Assembly (NCBI GenBank): GCA_903844735.1
Contig: CAIMUX010000138.1
Location: forward strand, 1 to 64,000
Origin: Candidatus Eiseniibacteriota bacterium
GTDB taxonomy: Bacteria > Eisenbacteria > RBG-16-71-46 > CAIMUX01
DNA length: 64,000 nt
Direction of reading: 5' to 3'
The notes under the pieces were generated by a model, which saw nothing but the letters and a program-made list of their open reading frames with translations, was not told where the DNA came from and ran no database searches. Positions 53,401 through 62,121 of the stretch are shown here, one piece after another (position 1 is the first letter of the stretch; each line of letters starts with the position of its first letter). A program made the translations under genes and the position numbers.

Positions 53401-53746
53401 GATCGGCCTGTGCATTAACACATGCACCGACATGACGGACGTTCCGGACGAGACGGGAGCGGGTGCCCTCGTGACGCGCCTGTACCAGAACCATCCGAAC
53501 CCGTTCAACCCGCGTACGGCGATCAAGTTCTCGCTGGCCGCGGACGGCCCGGCGAAGCTCATCATCTACGACGTCAACGGGCGTCGCATCCGCACCCTGG
53601 TCAACGAGATCCAGAAGGCTGGTCCGCATGAGGCGGTTTGGGACGGCACGGATGATGCCGGCCGGACCGTCACCTCGGGCGTCTACTGGAGTCAACTGCA
53701 GGCGGGTGACTATTCTTCGAACAAGAAGATGGTTGTCCTGAAGTAG
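50426..53746 (+). CDS. Large secreted protein with type IX-style C-terminal sorting domain
   Basis: The 1106-residue product has a signal peptide (MRKFLALMAVVLLVSSTSIA, cleavage near AFA). Long beta-rich modules follow, with WTFDHGSADPLEGWTSQDMT and ANVAYTFDDGTLQGWSAETI, suggesting paired jelly-roll/laminin-like units. The C-terminal domain is the canonical NHPNPFNPRTAIKFSLAADG, LIIYDVNGRRIRTLVNEIQ, VWDGTDDAGRTVTSGVYWSQ and MVVLK motif set used as a sorting domain in FCB bacteria. The middle (about 730-980) contains a caspase/gingipain-like order of strands, but I see no clear catalytic His-Cys pair. Ends with a strong terminator. Confidence 0.8.
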   Translation: MRKFLALMAVVLLVSSTSIAFAVPTVDSPTLHKVNRGPQPGSLYDDASAGLQGAAKVDTIRWGWYEDRYAGTDSAGQYARLNEEWTFDHGSADPLEGWTSQDMTENPAVYWRALNSAAWTAEANGTALWPAMVGDGMLLCGATLAQANLLSYLNGVGYGANWGQQVVSPTLQYDGSGDVTLAMKYFGEAEVGYDYMKVYLEVDEPTTPFYKKLLLNGPNGWDTAGTIVDGVITPVDFSLPITNLMFGNNAVASHFRIIIEFTSDGGVSDEDGPLDAIYGACGVDEITLTSNLALKANVAYTFDDGTLQGWSAETIPGVGAFLGLANREADYIVGDPCACALTGGVLEMHSDDTDGRHPNGQNEALSSPIVSRKVDIGAGYLAYNRILAEWDQYADMPQANGVFYRPGWKHYPYSPPALPELKIWSPRIGQDTWHYVGDVPTCYGTRAIGTDWGLPTNAEKVKFVYEINSNCDSFGITNCTNITNFSPIIDNMTVRTVGYVDAPVALFEPGTQFHDGFGMGTLGVLSTTDAGNADIVYNLRMGADAGTPTRLGDSLMISGPLPTTVATKWEAKMWFRLRREGPGQTANATFNTWKAAMGSQVNYPTFAWGYMDSVEIGMPQRNKFCSYFRELVPAGGLTPEPKFSWGPDTGDKDPGNEIFPDGAFTPGTKIEYFITTNWIGTPTSYYYYPDTVGSAFREFEILPSFRNVGGADKFPCFLFVDAVDNASWAPSHYLIERTLNEVLNNNSPVIPAEPTSWDRLDYMDVTSNWKGTSYREPGGNSGATICQLLGYKTILVSLGDASGGAMWPRCWQGFDEWLKATAGDGNVNRQGFIVDGTAAGYIVPEVMLNGTMGATRTAIAYNAVNPTANEVNTMGIEPVGSTFGVGIPTNAYGNWCPEKERFSVLGTTGSGVGNKQFKNGTTLTSFAQVINDKGGLPYNYRSVIDCFSYMRLYPTAVPTPIPPTEANIVLAAKAELKNAINWTMGWTDPVTQIGLCINTCTDMTDVPDETGAGALVTRLYQNHPNPFNPRTAIKFSLAADGPAKLIIYDVNGRRIRTLVNEIQKAGPHEAVWDGTDDAGRTVTSGVYWSQLQAGDYSSNKKMVVLK

Positions 53747-53773
53747 CCGGTTTTCCGGTTTCTTTGCCTCGAT

Positions 53774-53809
53774 GGGGGCCCGGGCTTCACGGCTCGGGTC
53801 CCCTTTTTT
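53774..53809 (+). terminator. Intrinsic terminator after the secreted protein gene
   Basis: GGGGGCCCGGGC (53774-53785), loop TTCACG, GCTCGGGTCCCC (53792-53803), then TTTTTT (53804-53809). Confidence 0.85.
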
Positions 53810-53861
53810 CGGCTCCGAGATCCGGTTGACGGCACCGTGCCCTTCGGGTTCCAATGCCCGA

Positions 53862-55871
53862 ATGGGCGGACCGGGACAGGACATCGACACGGGCGGCCGG
53901 CGTCGGGGCGGCTCCTCCTGGACGATGACGGCGGGCGTGGCGGCGGTAGCTCTGGTGCCGCGGTTGTGGCATCTGGCGGAGTTTGCACGTCTTCCGTGGT
54001 TTCGTGTCTTGCAGATGGACGCCAAGTTTCACGCCGAATGGGCGCGACAACTCCTGGACGGACACTGGAACGACCCTCAGGTGTACTTCCGCGCTCCCGT
54101 GTACCCGTATTTCCTCGCTCTCCTGCAATCGATCACCGGCGAGATCCTATGGAGCGCACGGGCTGTGCAGATCGTCCTGGGGATCGCGACCGTGGTGTTC
54201 GTGCACCGGATTGCGCTGCGTGTGCTGCCGGGACGCTGGGGCCTTGCCGCCGGGCTTCTCGCGGCCTTGGCCTGGGTCCCGATCCAGTACGAAACCGAGT
54301 TGCTTCTGGAGCCGCTGGTCACCTTTCTGACCACGCTGGTATTGTTCCTCGCCGTGCGCGCCGAGCGGCAGCCCGGAATCCCGGCCCTGCTTTGCTGGGG
54401 GGGGCTTGTGGGACTCGCCTCGGCCACGCGTCCGAATGCGCTCGTGTTGCTCCCGCTGTTGCCCGTCTATGCCGTGGCCCTAGCCGTGGCCGCGCCGGGA
54501 ATCGCTCGCGGCGGGACGGGAGAACCTCAGCGTCGCGGCAGAGCGGCGGCGGGGGCGCTGGCTGGGGGCGGGGCGAGTGGGCCCGCAGGCCGGGGCACCC
54601 GCGCGATTCGTGCCTCATGGGTGTCTGCTTTGCCGAGGCCGATTGTGTTCGTCCTCCTCGGCTTCCTCGTACCGACGCTTCCGGTATGGATTCACAATGC
54701 CCGGCAGGGGGATCCCGCCACCCTCCTAGCCTGGCAAGGTGGGATTAATCTCTACCTCGGCAACAATCCTGATGCCAACGGTTGGTCCGCCATCGGTCCC
54801 GGCATGCGCACGGATTGGCGGGGCGGCTTTGATGACGCTGTTCGCATCGCGGTCGAGCGCAGCGGGGGACGTACGCTGCGCCCTTCCGGAATTTCGGACT
54901 TCTGGGTTCGCGAGGCGGGGCGGTTTTGGCAGCGGGAGCCCGGGCGGGCACTGCGCCTCACCGCCACGAAGATGCTCCTCTTCTGGGGAAACGCCGAGAT
55001 CAAGAACAACGAGGACCCACGGTTTCTGCGAATGACGATGGCGAGCCTGCGTTGGCTCCCGGTCTCCTTCGGGCTTCTCGCCCCCTTCGCCCTCGTCGGG
55101 CTTTTCCTTGCGCGCCGCGCGGGGCCCCGCTTCGGGCTCCTCGCCGCGTTCACGGTTGCCTGGTTCCTCTCCATCGTGCCGTTCTTCGTTTGCGCGCGAT
55201 ACCGATTGCCGGTGACGCCCCTTCTGCCGCTCTTCGCACTTCTCACCGTGCGCACGGGAGTGGGGTGGTGGCGGGAGCGCCGTTGGGCGGCTCTGCTTCC
55301 GGCCGGCGCGGTCGTGCTCGGGCTGTTCCCGCTTCTCCACGCGCCCCGAGCGGGTGTTGATTCCGGGGGCTTCTTCCAGGCATGGAGGAATCTGGGCGAC
55401 GCCTACAGCGAGCTGCGGGACTGGAGCGCCGCCGCCGACGCCTTCCGGCAATCCCTCGCGCTCAACCCCCGATACGTGGCTAGTTGGAACAACTTGGGCC
55501 TCGCTCTCCAGGAGCTCGGACGCCTGGACGAGGCGGAACGGGCTTTCCGTGGCGGCCTAGCCATTGAACCGGAGCACCCTACGCTGCGGCAGAACCTCGG
55601 CATCGTCCTCACGGCCGAGGGAAGAAACGCGCAGGCTGAGGAGGTCTATCGAGGGATCCTTCGCGACTACCCCCAAGGCTGGGATACCGGCCTCCTCCTC
55701 GCGGGTGTCCTCGAGGCGCAAGGGAGACGGGAAGAGGCCGCTGCAACCTGCCGGATGTCGCTTGCCCGGGATCCGCGACTTGCCCCGGTGCGCGCACGGC
55801 TCGTGGCGCTGCTGCTGGCGCTGGGACGGCCGGCGGAAGCCGATTCGATTCTGCGGGACGGCAAACCATGA
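53862..55871 (+). CDS. GT39-type membrane glycosyltransferase with C-terminal TPR repeats
   Basis: The 669-residue protein has 10-12 hydrophobic helices. Early in the chain comes MDAKFHAEWARQLLDGHWND then FRAPVYPYFLALLQSITGEI, the PMT/ArnT-like Asp-containing first loop and R-A-P-x-Y-P motif of GT-C enzymes that transfer sugars from polyprenyl carriers. A TPR tail (about 500-665) has NLGDAYSELRDWSAAADAFR and NLGLALQELGRLDEAERAFR. Such TMTC-like fusions glycosylate proteins. The ATG at 53862 starts just after the terminator region. Neighbouring secreted proteins are plausible substrates. Confidence 0.82.
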   Translation: MGGPGQDIDTGGRRRGGSSWTMTAGVAAVALVPRLWHLAEFARLPWFRVLQMDAKFHAEWARQLLDGHWNDPQVYFRAPVYPYFLALLQSITGEILWSARAVQIVLGIATVVFVHRIALRVLPGRWGLAAGLLAALAWVPIQYETELLLEPLVTFLTTLVLFLAVRAERQPGIPALLCWGGLVGLASATRPNALVLLPLLPVYAVALAVAAPGIARGGTGEPQRRGRAAAGALAGGGASGPAGRGTRAIRASWVSALPRPIVFVLLGFLVPTLPVWIHNARQGDPATLLAWQGGINLYLGNNPDANGWSAIGPGMRTDWRGGFDDAVRIAVERSGGRTLRPSGISDFWVREAGRFWQREPGRALRLTATKMLLFWGNAEIKNNEDPRFLRMTMASLRWLPVSFGLLAPFALVGLFLARRAGPRFGLLAAFTVAWFLSIVPFFVCARYRLPVTPLLPLFALLTVRTGVGWWRERRWAALLPAGAVVLGLFPLLHAPRAGVDSGGFFQAWRNLGDAYSELRDWSAAADAFRQSLALNPRYVASWNNLGLALQELGRLDEAERAFRGGLAIEPEHPTLRQNLGIVLTAEGRNAQAEEVYRGILRDYPQGWDTGLLLAGVLEAQGRREEAAATCRMSLARDPRLAPVRARLVALLLALGRPAEADSILRDGKP

Positions 55872-55966
55872 GCAAAATCTCAGGCCTCAGGCCTCAGGCC
55901 TCGGGCTTCGGGCTTCGGGAGAACAGTCCGTTAGCGCCGAGGACCACGTCGAACTCCGAATCTCAG
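55872..55966. repeat. Inverted-repeat family copy, right end intact
   Basis: CTCAGGC and CTTCGGG heptamers (55888-55920) precede CTCCGAATCTCAG (55954-55966). The left arm is decayed; the region starts at the stop of the glycosyltransferase gene. The motif ends 17 bp before the -35 box of the next promoter. Confidence 0.6.
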
Positions 55967-55982
55967 CGGGGGAATCGGGGAA

Positions 55983-56012
55983 TTGACACATCGCAAGAAG
56001 GGGTGGTAGATT
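55983..56012 (+). promoter_or_regulatory. Promoter of the 56058-61952 operon
   Basis: TTGACA (55983-55988), 18 bp spacer, TAGATT (56007-56012), about 39 nt before the first start. Confidence 0.75.
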
Positions 56013-56057
56013 GCTCGCAGACCGGGGGTTTGGGCAGACGGGTTCGGGGGGGGTAGC

Positions 56058-57755
56058 ATGGATCCTCAGTGGTCTCGCCGTCGTTTTGCGGGGAAACTTT
56101 TTTCCATCGGGTCGGTTCTGCTTTTCCTTGGCGTCCTTGCGGGCGGCCTTCTCGGGCCGGGGTGCCGGGACAATTTGGCCACACCGGTCGACCGCAACCG
56201 TCCTCCTGTGACGGTCTTGACTGGGGTACCGGGCGATAGCACAACGAATTTCTATCGGCTCCATCTCTATTGGAACGGCTACGACCCGGACGGGGAGGTC
56301 GTGGGCTATGAGTGGGCGGTCACTGACTCTCTCCCGCCGTTGACGGACGTCGAGTATCTATTCACGACCCGGACCGACTCGATCTTCCGCTTCAACGTTG
56401 AAGAAGTCCGGGAGGTCCTCGGCCATCGCTTCTACCTCCGGGCCGTGGACAACGAGGGGAAGAGGGATCCGGTCCCGAAGTGGACCTTTTTTACCGTGCG
56501 GAATAACTGTGTTCCCACCAGCAGGTTTCTTTTGGCCGAGGCGTCCGGGCGGACCGCGGACGACAGGGACACGGTGTTCACCGTCACGTCGACCGATCCG
56601 TTCGCACCGACCGACACTATACCCGCCGGGTGGGGGCTTCGCTTCTCCTGGGTCGGGTCCGACTGCGACCGCGCCATCAGTCCCGATGGACAGATCGAGA
56701 TCGTCGGACGGGTGGTGGGGTATGATCACAAGCTCGTGCCGCTCGAGATGACCTGGGTCCGAGGAACGGTGACCCAGACCTCCGCTGTCTACGCTGCGGC
56801 GGATCTGAGAAGTGATACGTACGAGATGCGTGTTCGATCTGTCGACGATGGCGGCCTTGCCGGATCGGATCCGGAGCTGAGAAGCTTCGTTTGGAACAAG
56901 GATCCTGTCACCTCGTTCGAGCGTGGACTCGTGCCGGGCCGTTCCGACTCAGTGCAGGTGTTCAGGGCCAGCATCACCGGCGGCACAGATGTGGTTGATT
57001 ATCAGCCTTATACGGACGGGGACACGCTGCCACTCGTCAACTCCGGGGTGACAATTCGCGCGGTCGTGCGCGCGTTCGACCCCGACATGCCTCATCGTAT
57101 TGTTGCCGCGCAGGCCCGCCTCGTGAGAGATGTCGACTTCTGGACTGACCTGGCGGAGTCGGGATCGAGGTATGAGTTTGATGACCGCAACCGCCCGAAC
57201 TTCAGCGGGAACTACCGTCTGATGGCCCGGTCGCTCGACGGGCTGGGCCGTTGGGACGGCACACCGGCGGAGATTCGGTTCAGCATCAACAAGAAGGCTC
57301 GATTCCTGGACACATGGACGGTGGACTCCGGGCCGATCAACCAGCGGCCGGTTGAAGGAGGGCGCTACCCTGCGAGCCGTCGGGACACGATGATGGTGCG
57401 TTTCGCCGCCTACGATCCCGACTACTCGTCGGCGGTCAATTCCGCCGGGTTGGAGTTCACCTTTCGATGGGAGTCCTACCCGCTGCCCTCGGGCGGACAG
57501 GGATCCGAGATCTTCTTCCCTTCGAGCTGGAGGCCATCTCTCGGCGTCCTCGGCGCGGACGGCGCATTCCGTTTGCACGATGACATGAGTGCGTTCGGCC
57601 TACCCGACCCGGCACCGAGCGACCCCCAATCGGTTTTCATCCCGGGGGAGTACATACTGGTCGTTCGAGCCCGCGAGGCCTTTGAAAGGCCGTCGGATCG
57701 TGATCGTTATGGATATAGGACGGCAGACCGGGAGATCCATTTCCGCCTGGAGTAG
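56058..57755 (+). CDS. Surface lipoprotein with Ig-like modules
   Basis: The 565-residue lipoprotein has lipobox LLGPGC (Cys about 36). The first module begins RPPVTVLTGVPGDST and LYWNGYDPDGEVVGYEWAVT, a PKD/fibronectin-like fold; similar units recur, giving a beta-sandwich string. The next gene begins the same way (FRPAVRITGG, FFWSGSDADGVVDYYQWAVD), so the two are paralogues at the N-terminus. ATG 56058 is preceded by GGGGGGGG. Function unknown, presumably surface exposed. Confidence 0.7.
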   Translation: MDPQWSRRRFAGKLFSIGSVLLFLGVLAGGLLGPGCRDNLATPVDRNRPPVTVLTGVPGDSTTNFYRLHLYWNGYDPDGEVVGYEWAVTDSLPPLTDVEYLFTTRTDSIFRFNVEEVREVLGHRFYLRAVDNEGKRDPVPKWTFFTVRNNCVPTSRFLLAEASGRTADDRDTVFTVTSTDPFAPTDTIPAGWGLRFSWVGSDCDRAISPDGQIEIVGRVVGYDHKLVPLEMTWVRGTVTQTSAVYAAADLRSDTYEMRVRSVDDGGLAGSDPELRSFVWNKDPVTSFERGLVPGRSDSVQVFRASITGGTDVVDYQPYTDGDTLPLVNSGVTIRAVVRAFDPDMPHRIVAAQARLVRDVDFWTDLAESGSRYEFDDRNRPNFSGNYRLMARSLDGLGRWDGTPAEIRFSINKKARFLDTWTVDSGPINQRPVEGGRYPASRRDTMMVRFAAYDPDYSSAVNSAGLEFTFRWESYPLPSGGQGSEIFFPSSWRPSLGVLGADGAFRLHDDMSAFGLPDPAPSDPQSVFIPGEYILVVRAREAFERPSDRDRYGYRTADREIHFRLE

Positions 57756-57823
57756 TAGTCACCCCCACGAAGAGCATGACGGGCACGGGTGACGCGTCGG
57801 CCCGCCGGCCAGGGAGACAAGAA

Positions 57824-59950
57824 ATGAACAGGGTGCACATGTCTCGCTTCCTCGTCCTGACCTTTATCGGTGTTCTTCTGGTTCAGGCCGGGTGTCTTCT
57901 CATCCCGAACGACAAGGTGACGGGCGAGCGGGTGGCCAATTTCCGTCCCGCGGTTCGCATCACCGGCGGGGCCGCCACCCCCGACCCGGTCGGGGTCGAC
58001 TATAAGGTTCAGTTTTTCTGGAGCGGCAGCGATGCCGACGGCGTGGTCGATTACTACCAATGGGCCGTGGATGACACTGTCACCGAAGACGCCTGGCACG
58101 ATACCACCGGGTTCGCAGCGCGCTATAACTTCAAGGCGACTCGGCAGGTGGCGGGGAGCAGCTCGGTCTTCACCGACTGGCATACCTTCTACATCCGGGC
58201 GATCGACGACGAGTTCTCGTTCTCTAAGCCGGACAAGCGCTACTTCAACGCCCGCACTATTGCGCCGACTTCGCGGATCACCTTTCCGATCGCGGAGACC
58301 ATGGGAGATGTGGCGCAGCTGCAGCGCACTGTCGTGGTCAAATGGGAGGGGGAGGACATGGACTCCTCCCGCCCGGACGGCAAGCCGGAGGCCTACGAGT
58401 ACAAGCTGGTGCGGGTGAAAAGTATGCCGGACTTTGATTACGCCTATATCGATTCCCTGCGGAACGGGCAAAACCTGTTGGACAGCCTGGGTATCGGATC
58501 CAAGACCAAGTGGATCCGCGTGCCCCGCACGACCAAGCAGCTTACCCTGTTCGACCTCCCTGTGGGCGCGATGGTCGCCTTCGCTGTGCGAGCGGTGGAC
58601 GAGGCCGGTGCCATCGAGCCATCGCTGGAGAATCGGCGCAATTTCATCGTCTTCGCCGTCACCTCCGGCGCGTCCATGCCCACCGTCGTGGTCAGCGAAG
58701 TGTCGCTGGGGACCCACCGGTTTCCGAGCGACGGCGACGTGTGGGAGATCGGCGTGCCGCCGGGGGTTCCCATCCGCTTTCGCTGGATAGGCGACGCCTC
58801 CACCTACGGTTCCACGCCCGGAAACGTCAACTACGCGCTCGACATTCCCGATCCGGCGAACGAGTCGCTTCGTGACCCGAAGGGGATCGGCGGGTGGATC
58901 GGCTGGGGCGGTTGGAAGGCCAATCAGTCATCTTTCACCTTCGCCCTGGAGGATGGGCCTACCCACTACCTTTACATCCTGATGCGGGACGTCAGCGACA
59001 ACCGCTCGTCCACCCGGCAGTGTGTCATCAAGATGAATGTGGTGCCGTTTACCTTTTCCAAAACCGCCCTCGTCGTCGACGACGCACGCTTCGACTCTCC
59101 TCGCCAAAGCGACGCTTTGCACGACGCCTTCCTCAACCGGACTATCTTGGCCCGGCTGCGCGCCCTCGGTCAGGTGGACGACTTCAAGATCTGGCCTGGG
59201 TATAATGAAGGCGGGCGAACTCCGGTCATTCTGCGACTGGAGGATGTGGCGGATTATCAAACCATCGCCTGGAGCCTCAACAACGTCGGGGCCATAGACA
59301 GCGGCATCGGAAGCTCGGAGAATGAGGCGGTGCTTTCGGTCTTTCTGAAGGCCGGCGGTCGGCTGCTCATATTCGGGCCGAAGATCGTGGGGATGAGCCT
59401 CCGGCAGCTCAGGTACCCGGTGGATCCGCCGGTCTTGAGCGAAGACAAAGAGAGACTTTATTTCAAGTTCCTGTATATGCAGAACTCGATCGTGTCCACG
59501 ACCCCACGCGATCCCGATCCCTGTTTCGTCGCGAAGAGCGGTCTCTTTGTCGCGCGCTCCGCGAATCCTGCTTACCCGGACCTCTTTCTCGATACGGTGA
59601 AGTGGGATCCTTTTCGTATGGGTACCGCTGAGTACTTCGGCGGGATCGGCTGGGAAGGGAATATGGTCGGTATGAACCAGTTGCCGGTGCAGTCAGAAGG
59701 GCTCGATACCTTGTACACGGTCGAGACGTGGAACAAGTCGGCCGTGGCGCGATGCGGCGTCTCTGCCTCGACTGTCCAGGGTGCCATCATCGGGGCGCGT
59801 TACCAGTCCACAAGGGCTGACACGCTGGAAGGGCGGCAGCACGGGCGGGTTGTCTGGTTCGATTTTCAGCCTTGGTGGTTCCAGGAGGATCGCATAATGG
59901 ACGCAGGGACTGCCGCGGTGAATTGGCTGTTTACCGGGCGGGAGCAGTAG
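57824..59950 (+). CDS. Surface lipoprotein, paralogous N-terminus, large C-terminal domain
   Basis: The 708-residue lipoprotein has lipobox LLVQAGC (Cys about 22). Ig-like modules follow (NFRPAVRITGG opening), then a C-terminal region of about 270 residues containing ALVVDDARFDSPRQSDALHD, VLSVFLKAGGRLLIFGPKIV and VVWFDFQPWWFQEDRIMDAG. The latter pieces resemble a Rossmann/flavodoxin-like or glutamine-amidotransferase-like fold (as in DUF4159-type proteins) rather than Ig units. ATG 57824 follows GGGAG. The next gene starts almost immediately. Function unknown. Confidence 0.7.
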   Translation: MNRVHMSRFLVLTFIGVLLVQAGCLLIPNDKVTGERVANFRPAVRITGGAATPDPVGVDYKVQFFWSGSDADGVVDYYQWAVDDTVTEDAWHDTTGFAARYNFKATRQVAGSSSVFTDWHTFYIRAIDDEFSFSKPDKRYFNARTIAPTSRITFPIAETMGDVAQLQRTVVVKWEGEDMDSSRPDGKPEAYEYKLVRVKSMPDFDYAYIDSLRNGQNLLDSLGIGSKTKWIRVPRTTKQLTLFDLPVGAMVAFAVRAVDEAGAIEPSLENRRNFIVFAVTSGASMPTVVVSEVSLGTHRFPSDGDVWEIGVPPGVPIRFRWIGDASTYGSTPGNVNYALDIPDPANESLRDPKGIGGWIGWGGWKANQSSFTFALEDGPTHYLYILMRDVSDNRSSTRQCVIKMNVVPFTFSKTALVVDDARFDSPRQSDALHDAFLNRTILARLRALGQVDDFKIWPGYNEGGRTPVILRLEDVADYQTIAWSLNNVGAIDSGIGSSENEAVLSVFLKAGGRLLIFGPKIVGMSLRQLRYPVDPPVLSEDKERLYFKFLYMQNSIVSTTPRDPDPCFVAKSGLFVARSANPAYPDLFLDTVKWDPFRMGTAEYFGGIGWEGNMVGMNQLPVQSEGLDTLYTVETWNKSAVARCGVSASTVQGAIIGARYQSTRADTLEGRQHGRVVWFDFQPWWFQEDRIMDAGTAAVNWLFTGREQ

Positions 59951-60041
59951 CGTGAGACGGCGGGGTTCTTCGGCGACAGGCCGGAATAGCTCGCGTGGGA
60001 GGATGGCACCGGTGCGGACGGGTGTGCTTGGAGGTGGGATG

Positions 60042-61952
60042 ATGCCTCGGGTTGCTCACGGGGGGCGGCGGGAATGGGTGGGGAGGATGGCCCGGTGGGC
60101 GCCCCTTGGGTCGATCCTGCTTGCCGGGTGGGTCGGGTCGGTTGCGGCCGCGGTCTTCAACACGCCGCCGATGCTTGGTGATCGTCGGGTGGAATTGACA
60201 TGGCAACCGGATGCGGACGACCCTGTGTACAATGGTAATGTCGTGGTGCGGGTCGACACATTGTACGCCGCGATTCACCCTGCGGCGCGAGCGGTGCGGC
60301 TGCTGATGTCTAGCAGCGATGGCTCCATGGTCTACTCGGCCGCTGAGGGGGAAAGTGTGATCCGCGGATGGGCCATCACCGACGGACGCGTCGAAGTCGA
60401 TCTGCCCCTGGGACAGGCGGGCGAGCCGGCGGCGGAAATGCCCGTGGTTCTGACCATGCATGCCTCCGATCAACGGATTCTCGGTGCGCTGCGCAACGGG
60501 GATTTCCGCCTGTGGCGCCTCGACCGGTCGGGTCCGCCCGAGTCGATTGTGGGTCAAACGGGTGTCAGAGCTCTGGTCTTCTACCCGGCCGTAAGCGACA
60601 CGGCGGATCTGCGCTTCGTGTCGGCGGGGACGGACGACACGCTTCGTGTGTGGCTCCGGCCCGGAGAGCTGTTGGGTCCCGGCTACGCCATCGCGGTCCC
60701 CGGCGGCGCCACCGGCGCCCTCGACATGACCTCGGACCGCAAACTGGTCGCGGTCGGGACGCGCGACGGGACGATCCGAATCTATGACATCGAGAGCCCA
60801 CCGAGTTCGCCACTCCTGATACTCGGCCAGGGTAGCGAGCGGCATAACGGACCGGTGACCGGCCTGACTTTCACAAAAGGACGCCGCAAGTTGGCCTCTG
60901 TCGATTCCACCGGCCAGGTGCGCATCTGGCGAATCCCGGAAGGTACACTGCTGACCGCCATGGAGACGGGTGCTGTCGCTCCGTTCGTCGCCCTCTCTTC
61001 CCCGGACGGAGCGCTTCTTTCCGTGGTCACGTCGGAGGGAAGACTTGAGGTGCGTAGTGGCGACAGCGGAGCGATCTACCGATCGGAGTCCGTGTTTCAG
61101 ACGACGGGGGCGTTCCTGGTTACGAAGTCGATCTTGACGACCGATGGCGCCCGCATGGTGATCGGCGACGATGACGGAAGAATCACCGTCATACGGGCCA
61201 GGCCGTGCCGGCCCGGCGCCGACGAGCCCGGCTGCTTCGGCGGCTATATGATCTGGCGCAGTCGAACCCCGAACATCGAGGACCGGAAGCTCCTGCGCAT
61301 CTACAACTACGCCGACTCGACCTGGACGTTCCGAGATTCCGTGCGGACGTTCTCGGATCCGGACTCGATCATCCGACGGAAGAACCCGTATGTGCGAAAC
61401 GAGCCGGAGATGGAGGACTTCGAAGTCGCGGGCCCGTTCAACGGCATCCCCTATTTTTACAGCATCACCAGGTTCGATTCGCGCTATCTGGAGGGCGGGG
61501 TGTTTCCGGTTTTCCCCGACGGCGCGCAGGCGGTCTGGAACGGCTTCTACCGCGACATCAGCGGCGGTCCGCCCACGCCGCTGACGGCCGAGGCGCCCCC
61601 GGACTCCGTAGCGCCGCTTCTCGGGCAGGTCATCGTGGTCCCGAACCCGTTTGACATCCGTGAGTTTGAAAGGCTGACCCCCGGAGGGTCACCGCAGGAG
61701 CCGCAAGTCGAGTTCCGCCATCTCCCGGAAGCAGCGACCATCCGCATCTACACGCTGGGCGGAGATCTCGTGCGGCTGATCGAGCACGGGCGAAGTCGGT
61801 ACGGGGTCGCGGGCGATGCCTCGGCCTGGGACTTCAAGAATTCCTCGGGGAAGCTTGTGGTGTCCGGTGTTTACATCTACCAAGTAGTGACGCCGGCGGG
61901 AAATCACCTGCCTGGCGAAGTAACGCAGGGGCGCTTCACGGTCGTGTTCTGA
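60042..61952 (+). CDS. Secreted beta-propeller (WD40-like) protein with sorting-like tail
   Basis: The 636-residue product has a signal peptide (APLGSILLAGWVGSVAAAVF). Seven or so blade-like repeats span about 120-400, for example ADLRFVSAGTDDTLRVWLRP, KLVAVGTRDGTIRIYDIESP and KLASVDSTGQVRIWRIPEG. The C-terminal domain has VIVVPNPFDIREFERLTPGG, ATIRIYTLGGDLVRLIEHGR and SSGKLVVSGVYIYQVVTPAG, the FCB sorting form. Start: ATG 60042 has GGAGG with 7 bp spacing; a longer frame to a GTG at 59952 is possible. Ends in a strong terminator. Probably a surface or secreted protein of this operon. Confidence 0.8.
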   Translation: MPRVAHGGRREWVGRMARWAPLGSILLAGWVGSVAAAVFNTPPMLGDRRVELTWQPDADDPVYNGNVVVRVDTLYAAIHPAARAVRLLMSSSDGSMVYSAAEGESVIRGWAITDGRVEVDLPLGQAGEPAAEMPVVLTMHASDQRILGALRNGDFRLWRLDRSGPPESIVGQTGVRALVFYPAVSDTADLRFVSAGTDDTLRVWLRPGELLGPGYAIAVPGGATGALDMTSDRKLVAVGTRDGTIRIYDIESPPSSPLLILGQGSERHNGPVTGLTFTKGRRKLASVDSTGQVRIWRIPEGTLLTAMETGAVAPFVALSSPDGALLSVVTSEGRLEVRSGDSGAIYRSESVFQTTGAFLVTKSILTTDGARMVIGDDDGRITVIRARPCRPGADEPGCFGGYMIWRSRTPNIEDRKLLRIYNYADSTWTFRDSVRTFSDPDSIIRRKNPYVRNEPEMEDFEVAGPFNGIPYFYSITRFDSRYLEGGVFPVFPDGAQAVWNGFYRDISGGPPTPLTAEAPPDSVAPLLGQVIVVPNPFDIREFERLTPGGSPQEPQVEFRHLPEAATIRIYTLGGDLVRLIEHGRSRYGVAGDASAWDFKNSSGKLVVSGVYIYQVVTPAGNHLPGEVTQGRFTVVF

Positions 61953-61976
61953 TCCGGGAGGTCCGTACGGGCTTCC

Positions 61977-62021
61977 GGCGGGAGACGGCCTCGGCCGCTC
62001 CCGCCGTCGACTGTTTTTGTT
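61977..62021 (+). terminator. Intrinsic terminator of the surface operon
   Basis: GGCGGGAG (61977-61984) and CTCCCGCC (61998-62005) form the stem, with CGGCCTCGGCCG inside the loop, followed by GTCGACTGTTTTTGTT. Confidence 0.75.
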
Positions 62022-62121
62022 ACAGCGTCGTCGTCTTGGACGACGAGATGGAACGGTATGCTACGCCTTCGGGTCGAAGGCGGGATTCGGGCGAGAGCTG
62101 GAAAGCAGGGGGAAAGAAGAG

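Noticed and set aside
50444-54025. A 1193-codon open frame antisense to the large secreted protein
   Set aside because: The sense frame has a signal peptide, a sorting domain, a promoter and a terminator. The antisense frame has none and arises from GC-rich codon usage.
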